6,841 nucleotides of DNA, taken from the NCBI GenBank assembly GCA_023252115.1, contig JAHEXM010000013.1:1-6841 (forward strand). The letters run 5' to 3'. A program made the position numbers and the translations under genes. The notes beneath the pieces were generated by a model, which ran no database searches, had not been told where the DNA came from, and saw only the letters and a list, made by a program, of their open reading frames with translations. Source of the DNA: Micrococcales bacterium. GTDB lineage: Bacteria; Actinomycetota; Actinomycetes; S36-B12; UBA10799. Within the stretch, counting starts at the first letter, position 1. Each line of letters begins with the position of its first letter. Shown here one piece after another: positions 1 through 5,335 of the stretch.

Positions 1-135
1 GCGAAAGCAGTCGGGCCTTGGACACCGACGTAGGGATGGCGCGCTGAAGTCACCCGACCGAGACTATCGGTAAGAGTTGAACGGCAAAGTCGCGGATGTT
101 TGATCCTGGTAGCGGCAGGACCGTTCCAACAGTGC

Positions 136-151
136 TGTGACGGACGACACA
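136..151. promoter_or_regulatory. Candidate CRP/GlxR-type operator
   Basis: The 16-mer TGTGACGGACGACACA matches the CRP-family consensus TGTGA-N6-TCACA at 9 of 10 specified positions. It is an imperfect palindrome (12 of 16 positions self-complementary). In mycobacteria and corynebacteria the CRP/GlxR regulator is known to control wall-hydrolase genes of the Rpf type, which fits a site upstream of a secreted wall peptidase. It lies about 230 bp before the GTG start, which is far for direct contact with that gene's promoter. It could equally serve a gene to the left of the window, or be chance. Confidence 0.35.
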
Positions 152-170
152 TTGCCGCCTAGTTCAGAAG

Positions 171-179
171 TTATCCACA
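171..179 (+). promoter_or_regulatory. Single perfect DnaA box (TTATCCACA)
   Basis: TTATCCACA is an exact match to the canonical DnaA-binding 9-mer. Only one box is evident here, without the clustered boxes or AT-rich unwinding element of an origin, so this is not called an oriC. It could be an isolated DnaA site modulating a promoter. A lone 9-mer may also occur by chance in a few kilobases. Confidence 0.3.
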
Positions 180-217
180 GGTTTGTACGGTGTCACATAA
201 GTTCAAGCAATTCGTGT

Positions 218-292
218 AACGCTTGGGACCGCAGATCATTGGCTGAACAGGGTTTCTGATTTCGGCCTTGGTCATCCATCCGGGTAAGCGTT
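218..292 (+). other. Long-range inverted repeat, possible structured RNA leader
   Basis: AACGCTT (218-224) and AAGCGTT (286-292) are perfect 7-base complements. Inside them GACC (227-230) can pair with GGTC (270-273), and AGATCA (232-237) can pair with TGATTT (257-262, with one G-U pair), giving a nested arm. In actinobacteria, genes for secreted wall hydrolases are often preceded by c-di-AMP (ydaO-type) riboswitches. However, the hallmark GGGTGAATC and GACAGCTAACCTCG blocks are not present here, so no known riboswitch class is assigned. Pairing was judged by eye only. Confidence 0.25.
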
Positions 293-383
293 TGACTCAT
301 TTCGCTAACCAAGATGCACGTCGGTCAGCCATTCCGTATGGTCGAGCAACAGGACATTTAGTTGTGCAAGCAGGAAGGTAGTC

Positions 384-1532
384 GTGAGTTCCAGTCGTAC
401 GCGCGCCTCGCGTTGGGCACTAAGCGGTACCGCGCTGTTCGCTGCCTGCGCTCTTGCTGCCCCGTCAGCCGCCCAGGCCGACGTAGACCCGTCGAACTCA
501 CCGTCTCCAACGCCAACTCCAACCGCGACTGCCTCGGCACCGGGTACGCAACAAATCAAGCCTGTAGTAACCAAGCCGCCCAAGCCGGCGAAGAAAAAGA
601 AGAAGAAACCGAAGAAAGACGCCAACGGTGTCGACACGTCGGTCATCGTGGCGGCAGCTTCGGCACAGTTGACTTCGGCCACCGAGGATCTTGCACGAGT
701 AACCATCGAGTTCAAAGCGGCAAAGAAGCGTCGTGACAAGGTCCATCACAAGGTCGATGCGATGCATGCGCAGATCCAGGCTGCCCAGGCAAATCTACTT
801 CGCTACGCGCGCCAGTCATACATGATCGGGATCGATCCGTCGATCTTGTCCACGGTGGCTGCGCTTGATTCAGGCGATCCCAGCGGCTTTAGCAAGGCGC
901 AGTCCGAACTGGATCGCGTCGGAACTTCGCAAAGCGTTCAGCTCGCGGCCTCTGTTGCACTGATCGCTCAAGTGCAAAGCGAGCTTGCTTCGGTTGATGC
1001 ACAGTTCGCAACCGCCAAAGCGCAATACGACTTGGTTCGGTTGAATGTGGCAACTGCTCAGGACACTTTGGGTATTGCCTCGGGTGACACTGTTACCGCC
1101 AACATCGCCGAGCAGTTCAAGAAGTACCCCTTGGCCCCTTGTGACTTCAAAGATGTTCACAACATTTCGACATGCCAGCAGGCGCAGCAGTGGGCTCTCA
1201 GTCAAGTTGCGATGCCCACGCAGAACTGGGACCACCTGTGCCTGGGATTTGTTTCTGCTGCTTACAACGGCGGCGGCACGATCCCGCGAGCCATTGACAT
1301 GTGGAACGGAATGCCAGCCAACTTGCGCCATTCGCCCGACACGGTTGCGCCACCCGGAGCGTTGATGTTCTGGGGACCGAATCACGTCGCGATGTCGTTG
1401 GGTAACAACATCTTGGTTTCGGTGGATGTCCTCGGCGCGGGCCGAGCGTGGATCGTGTCTTTTGCCACGATCCAATCGCTGTGGCATTTGCAGTACCTGG
1501 GTTGGACTCCACCAGACTTCACGCACGGATAG
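384..1532 (+). CDS. Secreted coiled-coil NlpC/P60-like cell-wall peptidase
   Basis: A 382-residue exported protein, probably a peptidoglycan endopeptidase or a related cysteine-peptidase-fold protein. Residues 1-32 form a signal peptide (basic start, hydrophobic 11-29, Ala-rich cleavage zone ending near AQA). Residues 33-60 are a Ser/Pro/Thr linker and 61-79 a strongly basic Lys/Pro tract. Residues about 85-230 are Ala/Gln-rich and helical, like the coiled-coil part of RipA/PcsB-type hydrolases. The C-terminal domain has Cys286 in LCLGFV and His334 in PNHVAMSLGN after PPGALMFW, matching the NlpC/P60 or CHAP nucleophile and base; Asp348 could be the third polar residue. Cys253 and Cys264 might form a disulfide. 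The GTG start at 384 is fixed by AGGAAGG at 372-378. The next gene starts 4 bp after the stop. The domain fold is clear; the exact bond cleaved is not. Confidence 0.85.
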   Translation: MSSSRTRASRWALSGTALFAACALAAPSAAQADVDPSNSPSPTPTPTATASAPGTQQIKPVVTKPPKPAKKKKKKPKKDANGVDTSVIVAAASAQLTSATEDLARVTIEFKAAKKRRDKVHHKVDAMHAQIQAAQANLLRYARQSYMIGIDPSILSTVAALDSGDPSGFSKAQSELDRVGTSQSVQLAASVALIAQVQSELASVDAQFATAKAQYDLVRLNVATAQDTLGIASGDTVTANIAEQFKKYPLAPCDFKDVHNISTCQQAQQWALSQVAMPTQNWDHLCLGFVSAAYNGGGTIPRAIDMWNGMPANLRHSPDTVAPPGALMFWGPNHVAMSLGNNILVSVDVLGAGRAWIVSFATIQSLWHLQYLGWTPPDFTHG

Positions 1533-1536
1533 TTTT

Positions 1537-2469
1537 ATGCGGGCGTTCCTTTGGTGGGCCGGTCGCATCGTTGCGACTGTCCTGGTCATTGGGTGCATAG
1601 CAATCGTTGTCGCTCGCGCGTTCAAGATTGATTTTGGACCGTTCGCATATTTGGTACCGCTAATTCCCTATTGCACGGTCGTGCTGCTTGTTGCGCTTGT
1701 TCTCTCGTTGGTGACCCGCTGGTGGATTGTCGCCGGAGTAGGTGCCTTGGCATTGGCGCTCATCGTCTTTTGGTGGTTGCCGCCGTTTATTAACTCGCCT
1801 GCGAATGCGAAACCAACCCTGGTTGCTGCTACTTCGAACATCGCACTGGGCGAGGGGGATGCATGTGCCGTTGTGGCTATGGTCAAACAACACAAGGTCG
1901 ACCTTTTGGCCGTTGAGGAGATGACGCCCGAATCGTTGATAAGGCTCAACGCGTGCGGCTTGTTTGATCTACTTCCGCACAGCTACGTCGAGCCGCGAGG
2001 AGGCGCCTCAGGCACCGGCATGTTTTCGAAGTACCCAATATCAAACGCACATGGGAATCAATCGACCGCTCTGGCAAATCTCGAAGCTCAGGTTGAGTTG
2101 CCCAACGGCCAACAGGCGACATGGCTTGCCGTTCACGTGGCTGGAATTGTCCCGGGGGAGCACCCGCTGTGGGACGCGGAAGCTAAGGCGATGCCTGCCT
2201 ATGTCGGAGCGTTTCGGGGCCCAGTAATTTTGACTGGCGATTTCAATTCGACGCGAGACCAACCGTTAATCTTGAATTTGGAATCAGTGGGATATGCCGA
2301 CTCGGCAACAGTCGCCGGATCAGGTTTGGTCAGGACATTTCCGAGTGACTTCCCATTCGTTGGGATCGATCACGTTATGACTCGAGAGTTAAATATGAGC
2401 GCGCTTTCGACAAGCGTTGTATTGATTCCGGGGTCAGACCACCGTGCGTTCGTCGCGACATACGGCTAG
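1537..2469 (+). CDS. Membrane-anchored endonuclease/exonuclease/phosphatase (EEP) family protein
   Basis: A 310-residue protein with an N-terminal membrane domain and an extracytoplasmic EEP (DNase I-like metal-dependent phosphoesterase) domain. Hydrophobic segments at about 9-27, 37-59 and 63-81 predict three helices. The EEP motifs follow in order: Asn101 (ATSN), Glu127/Glu128 (AVEE), a GTGMFSKYPI block at 159-168, His200 (AVH), the GDFN motif with Asp235 and Asn237, IDHV with Asp278, and SDHRA with Asp301 and His302. All the expected metal and catalytic residues are therefore present. The frame is open further upstream (an ATG at 1426 lies inside the previous gene), but ATG 1537 gives a clean membrane-protein N-terminus 4 bp after the upstream stop, though with no clear ribosome-binding site. 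Translation is probably coupled to the wall peptidase gene. The substrate (DNA, lipid phosphate or sugar phosphate) cannot be told from sequence. Confidence 0.85.
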   Translation: MRAFLWWAGRIVATVLVIGCIAIVVARAFKIDFGPFAYLVPLIPYCTVVLLVALVLSLVTRWWIVAGVGALALALIVFWWLPPFINSPANAKPTLVAATSNIALGEGDACAVVAMVKQHKVDLLAVEEMTPESLIRLNACGLFDLLPHSYVEPRGGASGTGMFSKYPISNAHGNQSTALANLEAQVELPNGQQATWLAVHVAGIVPGEHPLWDAEAKAMPAYVGAFRGPVILTGDFNSTRDQPLILNLESVGYADSATVAGSGLVRTFPSDFPFVGIDHVMTRELNMSALSTSVVLIPGSDHRAFVATYG

Positions 2470-2482
2470 TCGCGGTTTGGTG

Positions 2483-3538
2483 CTATCGAACGTGACTGTT
2501 GAAGAATGCCCAACTAGTGTCACTTGCCGAGAATGCGGTGGTGGTTTTGCCGAAAGAGCTTGGCTGTTCAAACGGTGGGCCACCGGTTCCGCCCGGCCAA
2601 GTGTGTCCGCCGTTGTTCACCGTGTAAAACACCACAGCAGAACCGGCTCGACATCCAACAGCTGAACTGATGCTGACCGAAGTGCCGTCACCGTTATCCG
2701 GCAGAGAAGAAGTTGAGGGCGCAGGGCAGCCGTTCATTGAACGCCAGCGCTCAACCATTGTTGGAGTTCCCACGACGGGACTGGAACCGTTGGTGTCGGA
2801 AACCATGCCGCCGTTATAGGGCACAAACGGATCTGCAGTTCCGTGAATTTGCAACACACTGATTGCCCGCGCGGGTGCGCATGGGAGATCGGTGGGCAGT
2901 GTTCCGGAAACTGCCGTGATTGCTGCAATTTTGCCCGGAATCTGGCAGGCAAGGCGTTCGGCCATGTAGGCGCCGTTCGAATAGCCCGAGACGTATACGC
3001 GGTGTGAATTGACTCCGTACTTCGACTTGAGTGAGGCAATAAGGGCGCGCATGAACTGCACATCGTTGACACCGTATTTGTCAGCGTCCGTGGTTCCGCG
3101 GCCATCGGCCCAGCTGCCTTCGTGAGTACCGGCAGGGTAAGCAACGATGAAACCGTTCGCGTTCGAGGTGGCGTTGTAACCGGTGATTGCCTGCTGCTCG
3201 GCGGGGTTACTGGGATCGCCGTGAAGGCTGATGACGAGCGGCACATTTGGATTCATAACGGCCGGTACGTGCAGAACGTAGGAACGGGTCATGCCCCCGA
3301 CTCGCAAAGTCTTCGTGCCATTGAGTTGCGGGTAGCGCCAAATCTTGCGTCCATCGAGGCGGGCGCATCGAAGTCTGCCGTATTTGGCGGTGGTCACAGT
3401 TTTTCCAGCACGCACACATGCCATTCCGGGCACTCGCGGCGGCGTCTTAGCGGCAGCCTGCGCCGATGACGGAACGGTGAGAATCGCGCCAGACGCAACA
3501 ATCGCGCCGATCGCAACGGCGATGCCGAGCTTTCTCAC
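2483..3538 (-). CDS. Secreted PHB-depolymerase/feruloyl-esterase-type hydrolase (LpqC-like)
   Basis: A 351-residue exported alpha/beta-hydrolase. Residues 1-29 are a signal peptide ending in AQA-AA; there is no lipobox. Residues 38-68 hold a small Cys-pair module (Cys41, Cys58, ending in GRKIWR) of a kind common in secreted actinobacterial proteins. The hydrolase core runs from about 78 to 350: oxyanion region LVISLHG (101-107), nucleophile Ser187 in GYSNG, Asp236 in GTADPFVPY, and His312 in GGHTWPGG. This arrangement is that of the esterase PHB-depolymerase family, which cleaves polyesters or feruloyl/acetyl esters outside the cell. The GTG start at 3538 is preceded by a GGGGGA ribosome-binding site five bases upstream. 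It converges on the EEP gene with 13 bp between stop codons and diverges from the MmcQ-type gene. The natural substrate is not deducible. Confidence 0.88.
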   Translation of the reverse strand: MRKLGIAVAIGAIVASGAILTVPSSAQAAAKTPPRVPGMACVRAGKTVTTAKYGRLRCARLDGRKIWRYPQLNGTKTLRVGGMTRSYVLHVPAVMNPNVPLVISLHGDPSNPAEQQAITGYNATSNANGFIVAYPAGTHEGSWADGRGTTDADKYGVNDVQFMRALIASLKSKYGVNSHRVYVSGYSNGAYMAERLACQIPGKIAAITAVSGTLPTDLPCAPARAISVLQIHGTADPFVPYNGGMVSDTNGSSPVVGTPTMVERWRSMNGCPAPSTSSLPDNGDGTSVSISSAVGCRAGSAVVFYTVNNGGHTWPGGTGGPPFEQPSSFGKTTTAFSASDTSWAFFNSHVR

Positions 3539-3662
3539 AGGTCCCCCAGGAATTGCTAGGCAGCACCAATGCCGCCAGATCGCGTTTAAGTGTCTGACGG
3601 GCCCGGTCTTCCATCCGTTCCGAGTCTGACGATTGTGAGTTAAGTCGCAGGGCAGCTTCGAG

Positions 3663-4091
3663 ATGCGTCATCATCTGAGAATGGCTGCCCGAACGTTCGT
3701 CGCGAAGAGTTGCGACTGGGGAAATGCTGGAGACGCCGTTGCTGTGGTTGCCTTGGCGTTGCCCGAAGTGTCTGAGACTTCGCGTTATGGCAACCGATCA
3801 TGGGCAGTGGATGGGAAGGCGTTCGCCTGGATCCGGCCATTCAGCAAGGCCGACATCAAACGGTTTGGTGAAGCCGCCGTTCCTGATGGTCCGATACTTG
3901 CCACCCGCGTCGAGAACATCGGCGAAAAGGAATCACTCCTGGCCGCCAACCCGAAAGGCTTCTTCACGATTCCGCACTTTGACGGGTACGCGGCCGTCTT
4001 GATTCAGTTGAATCAGTGTTCCCGACCGGAAGTGGTCGAGGCGATCACCGATGCATGGCTGGCGTGCGCCCCGACCAGATTGCTGGATTGA
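3663..4091 (+). CDS. MmcQ/YjbR family (DUF419) protein
   Basis: A 142-residue protein (as read from ATG 3663) of the small MmcQ/YjbR family, which has a double-wing, DNA-binding-like fold and no settled biochemical role. The family body is clear from residue about 24: helix with LALPEVSET (31-39), [19 protein letters not shown] (41-59), [15 protein letters not shown] (95-109), and a C-terminal helix ending [11 protein letters not shown] (131-141). Members are usually about 115-125 residues and start some 13 residues before the first conserved Pro (here Pro34). The in-frame starts at 3663 and 3681 give an unexpectedly long leader, and GTG 3744 is too late. Neither has a strong ribosome-binding site (CAGGG lies about 11 bases before 3663). 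The start is therefore uncertain; see the findings for a possible lost base. It stands alone between a divergent esterase gene and an AT-rich gap. Confidence 0.75.
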   Translation: MRHHLRMAARTFVAKSCDWGNAGDAVAVVALALPEVSETSRYGNRSWAVDGKAFAWIRPFSKADIKRFGEAAVPDGPILATRVENIGEKESLLAANPKGFFTIPHFDGYAAVLIQLNQCSRPEVVEAITDAWLACAPTRLLD

Positions 4092-4128
4092 GTCCACCGG
4101 CATTTATATAAGAAAAGTGAAACACTAC

Positions 4129-4157
4129 TTGCCATAAAAGAAACAATACATTATGTT
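4129..4157 (+). promoter_or_regulatory. Promoter for a leaderless transcript of the DUF4097-DUF2089 pair
   Basis: TTGCCA at 4129-4134 matches the -35 consensus TTGACA at 5 of 6 positions. After a 17-base spacer, TATGTT at 4152-4157 matches TATAAT at 4 of 6 and fits the actinobacterial TANNNT -10 rule. Six bases later stands the ATG at 4164, so transcription should begin at its first base. This is the geometry of leaderless mRNAs, common in actinobacteria, and explains the absence of a Shine-Dalgarno sequence. The surrounding stretch from about 4101 to 4163 is far richer in A+T than anything else in the window. Confidence 0.6.
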
Positions 4158-4163
4158 TTTCTC

Positions 4164-4222
4164 ATGAATAACGACACACGGCACATTCTTGAACAGTAGC
4201 GTCAGGTGAGCTCAGCCCGGAA
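4164..4222 (+). other. Detached 5' end of the DUF4097 gene (SHOCT-like module, frame broken)
   Basis: ATG 4164 encodes MNNDTRHILEQ and then meets TAG at 4197-4199. One frame over, from 4196, the sequence reads VASGELSPE straight into the long frame that begins MAHEALSSG at 4223. Joined with a -1 shift, the product matches the helical module DTRxILEQLASGExSxEEAxxLL that normally opens DUF4097/YvlB-type proteins. One base appears to be missing at about 4196-4197: for example, CAG TTA GCG or CAG CTA GCG would restore Gln-Leu-Ala. The span 4164-4933 is 770 bases, exactly one short of 257 codons. A base error, a real inactivating deletion and a recoding event all remain possible; no standard slippery heptamer is visible. 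Confidence 0.75.
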
Positions 4223-4933
4223 ATGGCGCACGAGGCACTCAGCTCGGGCGCAATACGGCCCCAAAATCCACTTGCCGTCGGCATGCCGATCCGCAAGGTG
4301 CTCATCAAGGGGGGAGCGGTCAAACTCACGGTTATTGCCGATCCAACCGTTGCCCTGGCGATCGCCGAAGGGGAGCACAGGATTGAACGCAGCGATGACA
4401 TTTTGGTTGTCCATGCCGGATCAGGCCCGCAAAGCCAGTCCATTGATATGCCGCAATCGCGATTTCGAAATTGGCTTGACCAAGTCATGGGGCCCGGCGA
4501 AAGCCGGTTGGTTGTGCGGGTTAATCCCGATCTACCGCTTGCCGTGACTGTTGCTGGTGGCAAATTGAAGGTCGATGGCATGCGCGCTGGTGCGAATATT
4601 GACCTCAAGTACGGCATGGCCAAACTCAACAACGGAACCGGGCCGTTGGTTCTCGACGTTTTGGCTGGCAGCGCCAAAGCTGACTGGGTTTTCACGGGGG
4701 AGTCGCGTATCCGCGTCGACATGGGTGAGGCAAAGGTAAGCGCGCGACCCGAATCAAACGTCACAATTTCCACGGAAGTGAATCTGGGGGAGATCAAGGT
4801 GACCACGGACTCGGGCACGGTCTCGACAAACGAGGGAACCGTCGGCGCAATCAAAGTTGGAAATGGTGATGGCAGCTTGCTGGTGCACTCGAGACTTGGG
4901 TCAGCGCACGTATCAGTTGGCACAGTGACTTGA
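4223..4933 (+). CDS. DUF4097/YvlB-like beta-solenoid protein (body of the gene)
   Basis: A 236-residue frame; about 256 residues if the 5' piece from 4164 is rejoined. After the remnant of the N-terminal helical module (MAHEALSSG), the chain is mainly beta and has regularly spaced turns of the type G-x-[hydrophobic/A]-K/H-x: GGKLKV 112, GMAKLN 131, GSAKAD 149, GEAKVS 168, GEIKVT 189, GAIKVG 208 and GSAHVS 226. Their spacing of 18-21 residues suggests seven rungs of a solenoid, as in the DUF4097 family (YvlB and relatives, often linked to envelope-stress loci). No signal peptide or membrane helix is seen. ATG 4223 is the first in-frame start but is a poor one: the only purine-rich run (AGGTGAG, 4204-4210) lies 12 bases away. 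The natural start is almost certainly 4164. The DUF2089 gene follows 4 bp after the stop. Confidence 0.8.
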   Translation: MAHEALSSGAIRPQNPLAVGMPIRKVLIKGGAVKLTVIADPTVALAIAEGEHRIERSDDILVVHAGSGPQSQSIDMPQSRFRNWLDQVMGPGESRLVVRVNPDLPLAVTVAGGKLKVDGMRAGANIDLKYGMAKLNNGTGPLVLDVLAGSAKADWVFTGESRIRVDMGEAKVSARPESNVTISTEVNLGEIKVTTDSGTVSTNEGTVGAIKVGNGDGSLLVHSRLGSAHVSVGTVT

Positions 4934-4937
4934 TGTC

Positions 4938-5300
4938 GTGACAACTCACCGCGCTCCTTCCCATTGTCCTGTTTGCCAGTCCGGCCTGATCACGTTGCGA
5001 CTTGGCTGTCCCGATTGCGGGACCGAAGTTTCCGGTCATTTCGAGACATGCCGGTTTTGCCAGATGAGTGATGACGATCGCGAAGTGGTGGAGCTCTTCT
5101 TGAGGTCGAGAGGTAACCTCCGCGAGGTCCAATCACATTGGGACGTGTCATATCCGACTGCCCGCCAAAGGTTCACCGAACTGCTCGACCGAATCGATCT
5201 GGCGGGTACAGCAGAGCCGCCAGTTGACCGCGAAGCCGTACTGAACGACCTTGCAGCCGGTCGCGTAACAGTTGATGAGGCAGAAAAACTCCTGGAATAG
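4938..5300 (+). CDS. DUF2089 zinc-ribbon protein with C-terminal SHOCT-like module
   Basis: A 120-residue protein of the DUF2089 family. Residues 10-41 hold three CxxC pairs (Cys10/13, 24/27, 38/41), a likely zinc-binding ribbon. Residues 44-85 match the conserved DUF2089 helical part: ELFLRSRGN then HWDVSYPTARQRFTELLDRI, which looks like a helix-turn-helix (known family pattern FLrcrGnlKe...SYPTVRnrL). Residues 97-119 (DREAVLNDLAAGRVTVDEA plus KLL) are a SHOCT-like module homologous to the broken N-terminus of the upstream gene. Start GTG 4938 lies 4 bp after the upstream stop with only a weak ribosome-binding site, so translational coupling is likely. A DNA-binding or adaptor role is inferred from the ribbon and helix-turn-helix look; no target is known. 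Confidence 0.85.
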   Translation: MTTHRAPSHCPVCQSGLITLRLGCPDCGTEVSGHFETCRFCQMSDDDREVVELFLRSRGNLREVQSHWDVSYPTARQRFTELLDRIDLAGTAEPPVDREAVLNDLAAGRVTVDEAEKLLE

Positions 5301-5335
5301 GGTGGTTGCTTCGCGGGTGAAAATGGGAGGGCGCC

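Larger units (their letters stand above)
1..383. other. Non-coding leader region upstream of the wall hydrolase gene
   Basis: No convincing gene is seen. On the plus strand all three frames entering from the left edge stop early (stops at 31-33, 45-47 and 71-73). A minus-strand frame from an ATG at 152 stays open to the left edge, but its translation resembles nothing I know. The stretch instead holds several possible control elements, listed separately: a CRP-like palindrome (136-151), a perfect DnaA box (171-179), GTGTMAC direct repeats (190-220) and a long-range inverted repeat (218-292). A TTGACT hexamer at 292-297 could be a -35 box, but no good -10 lies at the right distance. The transcription start of the downstream gene therefore remains unplaced. 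Confidence 0.6.

Noticed and set aside
99..109. TTTGATCCTGG, identical to part of the conserved 16S rRNA 5' end.
   Set aside because: The flanking bases do not continue the 16S sequence and no rRNA follows.
1..152. A minus-strand frame from ATG 152 that stays open to the left edge.
   Set aside because: Fifty codons can stay open by chance, the translation is unrecognisable, and the start overlaps the CRP-like palindrome.
171..179. A chromosomal origin suggested by the DnaA box.
   Set aside because: Only one box is visible, with no cluster, no AT-rich unwinding region and no dnaA, dnaN or rpmH neighbour.
870..1625. A 251-codon minus-strand open frame opposite the wall peptidase.
   Set aside because: The composition is Arg/His/Gln-rich and motif-free, while the plus strand encodes a clear signal peptide and catalytic motifs.
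2492..2523. GTGAC/GTCAC and GTTG/CAAC complementary segments near the convergent gene ends, as a two-way terminator.
   Set aside because: The stem is short, has an asymmetric internal loop, lies inside the esterase coding end and lacks a U-tract on either strand.
3447..3674. A 75-codon minus-strand frame starting in the gap upstream of the esterase.
   Set aside because: It overlaps the esterase signal peptide in another frame and has no ribosome-binding site or recognisable domain.
4184..4199. Programmed -1 ribosomal frameshifting at the DUF4097 break.
   Set aside because: There is no X-XXY-YYZ slippery heptamer before the TAG and no evident downstream stimulatory hairpin, so a lost base is the simpler explanation. 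It is not fully excluded.
4162..4944. A 260-codon minus-strand open frame opposite the DUF4097 gene.
   Set aside because: It is the antisense shadow of a gene with recognisable repeats. Its translation is Ser/Thr/Pro-rich with no motif, and it overlaps the promoter and module of the plus-strand gene.
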